Shown piece by piece: positions 1 to 8,890 of a stretch of 64,000 bases of DNA. A model generated the notes under the pieces. That model was not told the DNA's origin, did not search any database, and saw nothing but the letters and a program-made list of their open reading frames with translations. Source of the DNA: an uncultured bacterium (GTDB lineage Bacteria; Cloacimonadota; Cloacimonadia; Cloacimonadales; Cloacimonadaceae); NCBI GenBank assembly GCA_938009275.1, contig CALLHY010000013.1, forward strand, positions 32,747 to 96,746. Reading direction: 5' to 3'. The first letter of the stretch is position 1. Every line of letters starts with the position of its first letter. The translations under genes were made by a program, and so were the position numbers.

Positions 1-1057
1 AGAAAAAGCCCGTGGTAAATGCTCTCCCAATCCGTTTGTGGGAGCAGTAATTGTGAAGAACAACCTGGTGATTGCCAAAGGCCACACCATGGAATACGGT
101 GGAGATCATGCGGAAGCGCAAGCTTTGAAGAAAGCTGGCGCGAAAGCGGCAGGAGCGGATATGTACGTAACGCTGGAACCATGTTCTCACTATGGTAAAA
201 CTCCTCCATGTGCATTGGCAATGATTAATTCTGGCATCAAACGTGTTTATGTTGGCATAGTTGATCCTAATCCTCTTGTTGCTGGAAAGGGCATCCAAAT
301 GCTAAAAGAGGCAGGGATCGAGGTAAACGTCGGCATACTGGCAGATAAGATTACTATGCAGCTGGAATACTTCCTTACCTTTATCACTCAGGGCAGACCT
401 TTTGTGATTCTGAAAACTGCTCTTAGCCTGGATGGGAAGTTCGCCGCATCTGATGGTAGCTCCAGATGGATTAGCAATGAGAAATCACGCCGTTACACTC
501 ATAAACTACGTAGTACAATAGACGTGATACTAACTGGGATTAGCACCATCATTACGGACAATCCCATGCTAAACGCACGTACGTCCGCAAAAGCAAATCA
601 ACCTCTTAGAACCGTGTTAGATGTTAATCTAGACTTTCCATTGGACTCGGCTTTCGCACTTAGTATGAATAAGTATCCCAGCTTGGTTTTTTGTTCGGAA
701 AAGCTAAGCAACTCCCAAAAGGCAGAGCAAATAAGAGAAATGGGAGCATTGGTATTTGGCCTGCCAGCTTATGGAGGCTTATTCCAAATAGCCGATGTAC
801 TGCAATACCTGGGAAGCTTAGGCAAGTATTCGCTGTTACTGGAATCCGGAAGCGGAGTTGCAGAATCTTTTTTGCGTGAAAAGATGGTAGATAAATGCCT
901 CTTTATTTATTCTCCCAAGCTGATTGGGGGTACAAATAGCCCATTACCAAGCTTGGGATTACAAAGAATCATTGATGCTGTATCTCTGGATAATATAGAA
1001 GTTAAACGTTTTGATGACGATGTAATGATCAGCGGCTATCCACATTATTCTTCATAG
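1..1057 (+). CDS. ribD: RibD, bifunctional riboflavin deaminase/reductase (5' end cut off)
   Basis: RibD carries out two early riboflavin steps in the cytoplasm: deamination of the pyrimidine intermediate, then NADPH-dependent reduction of its ribosyl side chain. The frame is open from base 2, so the true start lies left of the window; the first visible residues include SPNPFVGA, a family motif. The deaminase zinc site is seen as HAE followed by PCSHYGKTPPC. The reductase half begins near FVILKTALSLDGK and contains SRWISNEKSR. A GTG at base 38 is not the real start because conserved sequence precedes it. The gene ends at a short gap holding a palindromic repeat, facing the amylase gene on the other strand. 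No other rib genes are in view. Identification is firm. Confidence 0.95.
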   Translation, partial: EKARGKCSPNPFVGAVIVKNNLVIAKGHTMEYGGDHAEAQALKKAGAKAAGADMYVTLEPCSHYGKTPPCALAMINSGIKRVYVGIVDPNPLVAGKGIQMLKEAGIEVNVGILADKITMQLEYFLTFITQGRPFVILKTALSLDGKFAASDGSSRWISNEKSRRYTHKLRSTIDVILTGISTIITDNPMLNARTSAKANQPLRTVLDVNLDFPLDSAFALSMNKYPSLVFCSEKLSNSQKAEQIREMGALVFGLPAYGGLFQIADVLQYLGSLGKYSLLLESGSGVAESFLREKMVDKCLFIYSPKLIGGTNSPLPSLGLQRIIDAVSLDNIEVKRFDDDVMISGYPHYSS

Positions 1058-1115
1058 TATTACAGGCAGTCTCTGTTATTATATTTCCCTTGCCGTAATT
1101 CCCATATTCCTGCTG

Positions 1116-1206
1116 CTTCCTTGAGCGAATTACTTATGAATTACGCATGAATTACGCATGAGACCCGTATTTCATGCGTAATTCATAAGTAATAACATTA
1201 AGGAAG
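1116..1206. repeat. Dispersed palindromic intergenic repeat, copy 1
   Basis: A perfect 22-bp inverted repeat (1130-1151 and 1171-1192, core TTACGCATGAA) encloses a 19-base loop. CTTCCTT (1116-1122) and AAGGAAG (1200-1206) form an outer pair. The core TTACGCATGAA is duplicated partly into the loop. It lies between the convergent ribD and amylase genes and may act as a two-way terminator. It belongs to a family with four more copies in the window. Confidence 0.85.
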
Positions 1207-1215
1207 ATGCTTACA

Positions 1216-3393
1216 TTAAGAATGCTGAAAAGCTATAAGTGATTGTCCGGCAGGAAGTATGTTGCTGGTAACTTTGCAGGTTGAGAAAACCATATTCTCT
1301 AATAATTCAATATCGATACTTACATCTTGATCCGATACATTCTGACACACTGTTGCTACGATATTGTTCAGTGTTCGTTTGTAGCAGAGAAGATTGGGGG
1401 ATGCGTCAACAAAACAAAAATCTCCATCTGTTAACACCGGGTAACTTGCTCGCAATGCTATTAATTCTGTATAGAAATCATGAATTCCCTTGCTGAGTTC
1501 TCTCTCTTGCCAGTTCCAGTCAAATGGACGCCGGTTATCCGGATCATTCGCACCCCTCATAGCTATTTCATCACCGTAATAGATGTGTGGTGTTCCCACG
1601 AAACACATTTGAAACAGGATAGCATGTTTTACTGATTCTATGCACTCTCCACCAATCTCAAATATCCTGAAGGTATCATGGCTGCCCAATAGGTTCATCA
1701 TGGCTTTTGCAGCATGGGTGGGATAAAGTGCCAACCCGCTTTCAATCTTAAGGCAGAAGTCGTGTTTGTTTATCTGTTTGTTTATAAAGAAGTCAGTTAC
1801 CGGATATTTAAAGAAGGCGTAGTTCATAACTGAATCAAAATATCTGGCACTAACCCATTTAACAGCATCGTGCCATATCTCCCCCACTATCCAGGCATCA
1901 GGCTTACACCTTTTTACTTCTTTGCGAAATAGCTCCCAGAACCAAAAAGGTACTTCATCTGGAACATCAAGTCTAAAACCATCTATTCCCACATTTAACA
2001 GCCACCAGCGGGTAGCCTTTAACACATATGCAACCAATGATTCATTAGGTTGGGCAGCTTTTATATCATGTATGGCATTCTCTTCAGGATGGGGTCGGGA
2101 TAGATCATAATTCAAGTCTGGCATATCTTTTATTCCCCACCAGCATTGGTAATAGTCTTTAGGTTTAAAGTTCTCGGGAAGTGGGCTTGGTAAGGGCCAA
2201 TTAAACCAATCGTACCAGTTCCAATATGGTGATTCTGAGCCTCGTGCTACACAATCGCGGAATGCCCAGAAGGTTTCACCTGTATGGTTGAAGGCAACAT
2301 CCAGTATTATCCTGATGCCAGCGTTATGGGCTTCTTCCACCAGGGCTTTTAACTCCTCAAGAGTGCCAAAATGAGGGTCTATGCTCATGTAATCGGCAGA
2401 ATCGTATTTGTGATTGGATTTTGCCTGCCACAGTGGATTGAAGTAAATAACTGAGATACCCAGTGCAGTCAGGTAATCCAGCTTTTCTCTAACCCCGGCA
2501 ATATCTCCACCATAAAATGACCACCAATCAGGTTTACCTTCGGGAAGATACTCACTTTGGATTAAACCATTTATTTCGCTCCAATCATCTACGAAGTGGT
2601 AATACTCTCGATTTACCTGTAAGTATTCACCTTGAGATGGAGGTGTTTTACAATCCTGATAATACCATTCTGAGAAATCTGGATTATTGTCTGGATTGCC
2701 ATTGTAAAACCTGTCGGGGAATATCTGATAAACTACGCTCTTATGCACCCAGTCCGGAATGCTGAATACTTTTATCGTTCTTACATCAATTTCTAGTGCT
2801 GAGACAAGATTCAGGTCTCTGGCAACCCCTTCTTTACCAAAATAGTAATGTTCGCCACAGTGAATAACTTCAATAATAAACCTGATTACGTTCCCGGTTA
2901 ATTGGTTGCTGGTATCAATGAAATCACCATACACTTCCTGGATAGCCGTTCTGCCGATTCTTTTCAAACGCTTCTTTTCGTTAGCCAGCAATAAGTGTAC
3001 ATCATCAACTAAAGCTGGGAACCAGATGAAGCGTAATTCAGCACAATCTTTACTTGAGCGATATAGTTTGATAAATCCATGAACCCTGGCGATTTCATTA
3101 GTCTTGAATATGTCTGTCCAACTGTGTTGATGCAGTGAGTTTCGAACTACTAAAACCGAGTTATAACCCCCATAAGGATCAATCTCTTTTTGCTCGCTAT
3201 TCTCATCTGCTATCCAGTTTCCATCTACGATATACTTATATCGGTATCGTCCTTCCGGTATGTCTAAATCTATGCCGAAAGAGCCCCCATGCTCCTCTAA
3301 GGGTATAATCTGCCAATCGGTGAATTCACCTGCGATGCCCACTAAGTGCTTTCCGGCTGTTAATGGGGAATATGTAAAACGAACTAAACTCAT
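1216..3393 (-). CDS. GH13 alpha-amylase family glucanohydrolase with N-terminal CBM48-like domain
   Basis: This enzyme hydrolyses or rearranges alpha-1,4 or alpha-1,6 glucans and resembles neopullulanase/cyclomaltodextrinase-type members. Residues 1-85 look like a glycogen-binding CBM48 domain (GEFTDWQ, GRYRYKYIVDG), followed by a second beta domain to about 210. The TIM barrel starts at VVYQIFPDRF. The four GH13 motifs are present: DVAFNH (365-370), GFRLDVP with nucleophile D476, GEIW with acid/base E505, and GSHD with D573. There is no signal peptide, so it acts in the cytoplasm, probably on stored glycogen together with the glucan enzymes at 57.6-62.3 kb. Its ATG overlaps the uvrA stop by four bases (ATGA), implying translational coupling. 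The exact substrate cannot be told from sequence. Confidence 0.9.
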   Translation of the reverse strand: MSLVRFTYSPLTAGKHLVGIAGEFTDWQIIPLEEHGGSFGIDLDIPEGRYRYKYIVDGNWIADENSEQKEIDPYGGYNSVLVVRNSLHQHSWTDIFKTNEIARVHGFIKLYRSSKDCAELRFIWFPALVDDVHLLLANEKKRLKRIGRTAIQEVYGDFIDTSNQLTGNVIRFIIEVIHCGEHYYFGKEGVARDLNLVSALEIDVRTIKVFSIPDWVHKSVVYQIFPDRFYNGNPDNNPDFSEWYYQDCKTPPSQGEYLQVNREYYHFVDDWSEINGLIQSEYLPEGKPDWWSFYGGDIAGVREKLDYLTALGISVIYFNPLWQAKSNHKYDSADYMSIDPHFGTLEELKALVEEAHNAGIRIILDVAFNHTGETFWAFRDCVARGSESPYWNWYDWFNWPLPSPLPENFKPKDYYQCWWGIKDMPDLNYDLSRPHPEENAIHDIKAAQPNESLVAYVLKATRWWLLNVGIDGFRLDVPDEVPFWFWELFRKEVKRCKPDAWIVGEIWHDAVKWVSARYFDSVMNYAFFKYPVTDFFINKQINKHDFCLKIESGLALYPTHAAKAMMNLLGSHDTFRIFEIGGECIESVKHAILFQMCFVGTPHIYYGDEIAMRGANDPDNRRPFDWNWQERELSKGIHDFYTELIALRASYPVLTDGDFCFVDASPNLLCYKRTLNNIVATVCQNVSDQDVSIDIELLENMVFSTCKVTSNILPAGQSLIAFQHS

Positions 3394-6251
3394 TTGATGT
3401 TACTATGCTCTCGTGATTCTTGTTCCCGCAAATAATGCTGCTTAAGATAGTATCCCGTAGATGAATCCTTGCTCTCCATTAAGCTCTCAGGAGTTCCAGA
3501 TGCTATCACACGACCACCTTCATGTCCACCTTCAGGACCAAGATCAATCACCCAATCGGCAGATTTAATAACATCCAGATTGTGTTCAATTACTACCACT
3601 GTGTTGCCCATCGCTACTAGTTTCTTCAGCACGTCCAATAGCTTGTTTATATCGTCAAAATGCAATCCGGTAGTAGGTTCGTCAAGAAGGTAAAGAGTGT
3701 TACTGGTAGATGTTTTGCTTAGTTCACGGGAGAGCTTTATCCTTTGTGCTTCACCGCCGGATAAGGTGGTGGAAGACTGCCCCAGTTTTATATAATCCAA
3801 GCCTACTTCATGCAGGGTCTTTAGTTTTTGCTTTATTGAGGGGATAGCTTCAAAAAATTCTACAGCCTCTTGCACGTCCATGTCCAAAACTTCAGCGATG
3901 TTCTTTCCTTTGTATCGGATGGAAAGAGTTTCAGAATTGTATCGCTTTCCCTTGCAGACTTCACATGTAACATAGATATCGGCCATAAAATGCATTTCTA
4001 TTTGCTTAAGCCCTGCTCCTTCACATGCTTCACATCTGCCACCTTTTACGTTGAAAGAAAAGCGTCCCGGTTTATATCCACGCATCTTGGAAGCAGGAAG
4101 TTCGGCAAATAGATTTCGGATGGGATCAAACAGTTTAATATAAGTGCATGGATTAGAACGAGGGGTTCTTCCAATGGGCTGTTGATCTATAGATATCACT
4201 TTGTCGATGTGTTCAACACCGCTAATACCGCTATTTGTGCCGACCTTATGCGTGCTTTTAAAGAAATAGTTATGTAGATAAGGTGATAGCGTTTGGTTTA
4301 TCAAGCTGCTTTTTCCACTACCTGAAACTCCTGTTATGCATACAAACAGCCCAAGTGGTAAATCCACATCTATGTTTTTTAAGTTATTATGTGCTGCTTT
4401 GCAGATACTAATCACCCGTTCGTCGGGTTTAACTCTTATCTCCGGAACGGGAATCCTTAGTCTTCCCGATAAATATGCTCCAGTAATTGATTGCGGGTGC
4501 TTCATTATTTCCTCGATGCTACCCTGTGCCACAATGTTACCGCCGAAGACACCTGCTCTGGGCCCAAAATCCACTATCATATCCGCATTTCGCATCGTGT
4601 CTTCATCATGCTCTACCACTATAACGCTATTCCCCAGATCTCGTAGCTGTAACAGCATATTCACTAACTTGGCATTATCACGTTGGTGAAGCCCAATGCT
4701 TGGTTCATCAAGGATATACATCACACCTACTAATTGACTCCCTATCTGACTGGCAAGCCTTATTCTCTGCGCTTCACCGCCCGATAGAGTAGGGGAACGC
4801 CTGTCTAAGCTAAGATAATGCAATCCTACATTGAGCAAAAATCCTAAGCGGTTGCGTATCTCTTTAAGCACTTCATCGGCGATTATTAGTTTGTTGCCTG
4901 ATAGTTTCAAGTTACTGAAAAAGGCGTGAGCTTCTTTAATGCTCATAGCTGTTATATCACCAATGTTTTTATCGGCAATGCGAACAGCTAAGGATGAAGC
5001 CTTTAGTTTCTTTCCTTCACAATCCGGACATGGTTTGTCGCTAATAAACTGCATATAATAACGGCGCATATCTTCTGATGTTGTTTCATGCATTCTGCGC
5101 TCAAGCTGGGGGATAACGCCTTCATGTTTCATCATAAACTGGCCGCTACCGCGCTCATTCTGCCAGGCTACCTTAAACTTTTTGCCTTTTGAGCCATAAA
5201 GAATAAGCTGCTTTACCATCTCAGGGAGCTGATACCAAGGCTTGATGAGGGAAAACTCGTATGCTCTGGCTAAGTTGCGAACGGCATTTAGCGTCCAGCT
5301 GTCTTGCTTGGACTCAAGTCTTCCCCATGCTGCCACAGCACCCTCCATTATGCTAAGCTCAGGATTGGGAACCACAAGATCAGGATCGAACTCCAGCTTA
5401 TATCCCAAACCGTTACACACAGGGCAAGCTCCCAGGGGGCTGTTAAAAGAAAAGCTTTGAGGAGATAGCTCTTCAAAACCGATGTTACACTTTGCGCATG
5501 AATTCATAGCTGAAAGTATCTGTTCTCTTTCTTCATCTACATAGCCTATCTTCACTGTGCCTTCTGTAAGCTTCATGGCTAATTCCAAAGAATCCGAAAG
5601 CCTGCTTTCAATGCCCTCCTTCAATACTATTCGGTCGATAACTACATCAATATTGTGTTTACTTTTCTTGTCTAACACTATGTCTTCATCAAGATTCCGA
5701 AGCTGCCCATTGATCATAACCCTTACAAAACCTTCCTGTCTAAGTTGCTCCAATTCATCCTTGTGTTCACCCTTTCTGTTTTGCACAAGAGGTGCCATAA
5801 TTTGAAGCTTGCTACCCATGGGTTGATCCATGAGATGCTCTATCATCTGGTCTACCGTCTGAGAACCTACTGGATCACCACAGTTGTAACAGTATTGACT
5901 ACCCACACGGGCAAATAGAACTCGCAGATAATCATAAATCTCGGTAACAGTTCCTACTGTTGATCTGGGATTTTTACTGGCAGCTTTTTGCTCTATTGAT
6001 ATAGCAGGTGATAAACCTTCTATATAATCTACTTTGGGCTTTTCCATCTGACCCAGAAACTGACGGGCATAGGCAGAAAGAGATTCTACATAACGTCTCT
6101 GTCCTTCGGCATATAGGGTGTCAAATGCTAAGGATGACTTACCTGAACCAGAGACCCCTGTAAACACTACTAAGCAGTTTCTTGGAATGGCTAATTCTAT
6201 GTTCTTAAGATTATGCTCTTGGGCACCTTTAACGATAATCTGTGTCTTCAA
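3390..6251 (-). CDS. uvrA: UvrA, excinuclease ABC subunit A
   Basis: UvrA is the damage-recognition ATPase of nucleotide excision repair and acts as a dimer with UvrB on DNA. Two ABC modules are seen. The first Walker A is GVSGSGKS at 32-39, with its signature LSGGEAQRIRLA and Walker B region VMYILDEPSIGL later; the second module repeats GVSGSGKSS and ends with LSGGEAQRIKLS and LYLLDEPTTGL. Zinc-binding CxxC pairs occur in CAKC/CPVC and CEAC/CEVC, the latter in the C-terminal zinc finger. At 953 aa the length is standard. The start is TTG at 6251, preceded by the strong ribosome site GAGGTGAG. It is transcribed first and runs into the amylase gene. Confidence 0.97.
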   Translation of the reverse strand: MKTQIIVKGAQEHNLKNIELAIPRNCLVVFTGVSGSGKSSLAFDTLYAEGQRRYVESLSAYARQFLGQMEKPKVDYIEGLSPAISIEQKAASKNPRSTVGTVTEIYDYLRVLFARVGSQYCYNCGDPVGSQTVDQMIEHLMDQPMGSKLQIMAPLVQNRKGEHKDELEQLRQEGFVRVMINGQLRNLDEDIVLDKKSKHNIDVVIDRIVLKEGIESRLSDSLELAMKLTEGTVKIGYVDEEREQILSAMNSCAKCNIGFEELSPQSFSFNSPLGACPVCNGLGYKLEFDPDLVVPNPELSIMEGAVAAWGRLESKQDSWTLNAVRNLARAYEFSLIKPWYQLPEMVKQLILYGSKGKKFKVAWQNERGSGQFMMKHEGVIPQLERRMHETTSEDMRRYYMQFISDKPCPDCEGKKLKASSLAVRIADKNIGDITAMSIKEAHAFFSNLKLSGNKLIIADEVLKEIRNRLGFLLNVGLHYLSLDRRSPTLSGGEAQRIRLASQIGSQLVGVMYILDEPSIGLHQRDNAKLVNMLLQLRDLGNSVIVVEHDEDTMRNADMIVDFGPRAGVFGGNIVAQGSIEEIMKHPQSITGAYLSGRLRIPVPEIRVKPDERVISICKAAHNNLKNIDVDLPLGLFVCITGVSGSGKSSLINQTLSPYLHNYFFKSTHKVGTNSGISGVEHIDKVISIDQQPIGRTPRSNPCTYIKLFDPIRNLFAELPASKMRGYKPGRFSFNVKGGRCEACEGAGLKQIEMHFMADIYVTCEVCKGKRYNSETLSIRYKGKNIAEVLDMDVQEAVEFFEAIPSIKQKLKTLHEVGLDYIKLGQSSTTLSGGEAQRIKLSRELSKTSTSNTLYLLDEPTTGLHFDDINKLLDVLKKLVAMGNTVVVIEHNLDVIKSADWVIDLGPEGGHEGGRVIASGTPESLMESKDSSTGYYLKQHYLREQESREHSNIK

Positions 6252-6424
6252 TTCTCACCTCACATGGTACATGTTTCTATACTTTGCTGAGGTGTCAAAT
6301 GAATTGTAAGTTTGCGACTATGGGATTTGGCAAATTGACCAAGATTTGTCCAGATTATCATTGACTAAAAAGCCGTCTTTTCTTTTTTGTGGAGGAAAGA
6401 AATATAAAAGATCATGGAGGAAAG
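6252..6424. promoter_or_regulatory. Divergent promoter region between uvrA and the thiolase operon
   Basis: This 173-bp gap separates genes transcribed in opposite directions, so it must hold both promoters. TTGACC at 6335-6340 on the plus strand and TTGACA on the minus strand near 6294 are candidate -35 boxes, but neither has a well-spaced consensus -10. No clear LexA-type operator was recognised. Confidence 0.45.
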
Positions 6425-7621
6425 ATGAAACATGCCGTTGTTGTTTGTGCAAAGCGCAGTCCAATTGGAAACTTTGGTGGTGCTTTCAAAGATGTATCCG
6501 CAGTTAATCTTGGTGTAAACACCCTAAAAGCTGTTTTTGCCGAAAGTGGAGTTAAACCCGAAATGGTTGATGAGGTTATCCTCGGCAACGTTTGTGGAGC
6601 AGGTATGGGACAGAACATCGCACGTCAGATATCCATCCACAGCGGAATCCCATCTTCGGTACCCGCATATACGGTGAATAAAGTTTGTGGATCGGGGATG
6701 AAAGCAGTTGCACTTGCTGCACTGATGATATCAAGTGGCGAAGCAGATATTGTGGTTGCAGGTGGAACTGAAAATATGAGCCAGATACCCTATATCTTGC
6801 CAGATGCTCGCTGGGGTGCAAGAATGGGTAACAAGCAAGTTGTTGACCTTATGATCCGTGATGGCTTAAGCGATATTTTTAATGATTATCACATGGGTAT
6901 TACCGCAGAAAACCTCGCAGACAAGCACAACATTAGCCGTGCAGATCAAGATGCATTTGCCGCATTAAGTCAGAATAGAACTGAAGCTGCCCAGAAGAAT
7001 GGATACTTTTCAGACGAAATAGTGCCAGTTGTAATCCCACAAAAAAAGGGTGACGCATTGGTTATAGATAAAGACGAAATGCCTCGAGCTGGCGTGACTG
7101 CCGACAGTCTTGCCAAGCTACGACCAGCATTTAAAAATGATGGATCAGTAACAGCAGCCAATTCCAGCGGAATAAATGATGGAGCCGCCATCGTTCTTCT
7201 TATGAGCGATGATAAAGCAAAAGAACTTGGTCTTACTCCCCTGGCAACCTTTGTCCAAAGTGCTTCTGCAGGTGTTGATCCTTCTATTATGGGTTATGGC
7301 CCCGTACCTGCAGTAAAAAAAGTGTTAGACAAAGCAGGCTGGAACCTTGGTGAGATTGAGCTGGCTGAGCTAAATGAAGCTTTTGCGGCACAATCCCTTG
7401 CAGTGCTAAAGGGTTTTGAGTTAGAAGGTTTAGGAAAATTAAACCCCGAGATTATTAACGTAAATGGTGGAGCCATCGCACTTGGACACCCGATTGGTGC
7501 CAGCGGTGCCCGCATTATTGTAAGTTTGTTACACGAGATGAAGCGTCGCAACCTGAAGAAGGGTCTTGCATCCCTTTGTATTGGTGGTGGCATGGGTATA
7601 GCCAGTTTATGGCAAAGATAG
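6425..7621 (+). CDS. Acetyl-CoA C-acetyltransferase (thiolase)
   Basis: Thiolase reversibly condenses two acetyl-CoA to acetoacetyl-CoA, or cleaves 3-ketoacyl-CoA, in the cytoplasm. The 398-residue length is typical. The nucleophilic Cys88 sits in VNKVCGSGMKAV, the catalytic His355 in GHPIGASGARI, and Cys385 in CIGGGMG. The ATG at 6425 is chosen because it follows GGAGGAAAG; a GTG at 6389 would add 12 non-conserved residues. It leads a plus-strand operon with an aminotransferase (13-bp gap) and pyrG. In a fermenting anaerobe it may serve amino-acid or butyrate-type catabolism, but the direction is not determined by the sequence. Confidence 0.93.
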   Translation: MKHAVVVCAKRSPIGNFGGAFKDVSAVNLGVNTLKAVFAESGVKPEMVDEVILGNVCGAGMGQNIARQISIHSGIPSSVPAYTVNKVCGSGMKAVALAALMISSGEADIVVAGGTENMSQIPYILPDARWGARMGNKQVVDLMIRDGLSDIFNDYHMGITAENLADKHNISRADQDAFAALSQNRTEAAQKNGYFSDEIVPVVIPQKKGDALVIDKDEMPRAGVTADSLAKLRPAFKNDGSVTAANSSGINDGAAIVLLMSDDKAKELGLTPLATFVQSASAGVDPSIMGYGPVPAVKKVLDKAGWNLGEIELAELNEAFAAQSLAVLKGFELEGLGKLNPEIINVNGGAIALGHPIGASGARIIVSLLHEMKRRNLKKGLASLCIGGGMGIASLWQR

Positions 7622-7634
7622 GAGGATAAGTAAG

Positions 7635-8879
7635 ATGGCAGAAAGATTGAAACTTGATAAAAGCATGGCTCTCTTTGCAGAAGCCCAAACTCTTGTTCCA
7701 GGTGGTGTTGCGGGTATTCGCAGACCTTATAACTTTGTTCAGGGTGAATACCCAATATTTTTCGATAACGGAAAAGGTGGCAGAATCACTGATGTTGACG
7801 GTAACGAATACATCGACTACCTGTGTGCATATGGTCCCATAATTTTGGGCTACCGCGAAGAAGAAGTAGATAATGCAGTAATAGAACAAATTCGCAGTAA
7901 AGGCTTTTGTTTTTCCCTAACTCAAGAAAAGCAAAACGAGCTGGTTTATAAGCTTCGTGAACTAATTCCAAGCTGTGATATGGCTGCAATCGTTAAAACC
8001 GGTAGTGATGCCACCACCATAGCCATTCGTGTAGCACGCGCCAACACTGGCAAGACTAAGATCGCGCGTTGCGGTTATCACGGTTGGCATGATTGGTGTG
8101 TAGAAGTAAAGGGCGGTATCCCTCAGAAGCTGTACGAAGATATAATTGAATTCCACTACAATGACCTAAACGAACTGGAAGATATTCTCAAAGCCAACAA
8201 GGACGATATGGCAGGCATTATTGTGACACCAGTAGGCCATCCTTTGGCTGCTGATGTTCAGATGCCCAATCCCGGCTACCTGGAAGGTGTTCGTGCTCTT
8301 GCTGACAAATACAACGCGCTATTGATCTTCGACGAAATCCGCAGTGGTTTCAGATGCAGCATTGGTGGAGCACAAAAGCATTTTGGTGTTACTCCCGATC
8401 TATCCACTTTCGGAAAAGCTATGGCTAATGGGTATGCCATTGCCGCTTTGGTTGGCAAAGAAGAATACATGAAAGTAATGGCAGATAAGGTCTTTCTATC
8501 ATCCACTTTCTTCCCAAATACTGATAGCATCGTTGCAGCATTAAAGACCATTGAAATTCTCCAAAGAGACAATGTTTTGGATGCCATCGCAGCCAAAGGG
8601 CACAAGTTTGCCGCAGATGTTCAAAACGTGGTAGATGCTTCTGGGATGCCGGTAACCTTCAGTGGAGCACCATGGATGCCATTCATTACTTTCGACAAAG
8701 ACGACACAGGACTATATAAGAAACTAAGAAACGAATTCTACACACAATTGATAAGACGCAAAGTGTTCTTGCAGCCTTACCACCACGGCTATATCTGCTA
8801 TCGTCACACCGATGAGGATCTTGCTTACACAGTGCAAGCCATAAAAGAGTCGTTGGACGATCTTAAGCCTTTGCTGTAA
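7635..8879 (+). CDS. Class-III PLP aminotransferase, glutamate-1-semialdehyde aminomutase-like
   Basis: This is a fold-type I PLP enzyme of aminotransferase class III. The phosphate-binding KTGSDATTIAIR (121-132), the aromatic-stacking region GYHGWHD, the Asp233 of LLIFDEIRSGFR that contacts the pyridine nitrogen, and the Schiff-base Lys261 in TFGKAMANGYA are all present. Overall layout resembles HemL, but the active-site loop TFGKAMANG differs from HemL's usual GKxIGGG, so tetrapyrrole synthesis should not be assumed. No other heme genes are nearby. It follows thiolase by 13 bp behind the site TAGGAGG, and precedes pyrG. A role in amino-acid fermentation is possible. The substrate is unknown. 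Confidence 0.8.
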   Translation: MAERLKLDKSMALFAEAQTLVPGGVAGIRRPYNFVQGEYPIFFDNGKGGRITDVDGNEYIDYLCAYGPIILGYREEEVDNAVIEQIRSKGFCFSLTQEKQNELVYKLRELIPSCDMAAIVKTGSDATTIAIRVARANTGKTKIARCGYHGWHDWCVEVKGGIPQKLYEDIIEFHYNDLNELEDILKANKDDMAGIIVTPVGHPLAADVQMPNPGYLEGVRALADKYNALLIFDEIRSGFRCSIGGAQKHFGVTPDLSTFGKAMANGYAIAALVGKEEYMKVMADKVFLSSTFFPNTDSIVAALKTIEILQRDNVLDAIAAKGHKFAADVQNVVDASGMPVTFSGAPWMPFITFDKDDTGLYKKLRNEFYTQLIRRKVFLQPYHHGYICYRHTDEDLAYTVQAIKESLDDLKPLL

Positions 8880-8890
8880 GGAGCATAATA

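Noticed and set aside
7635..8879. Calling the aminotransferase HemL
   Set aside because: Its Lys261 region lacks the GKxIGGG form, and no heme genes are near. The general class-III name is safer.
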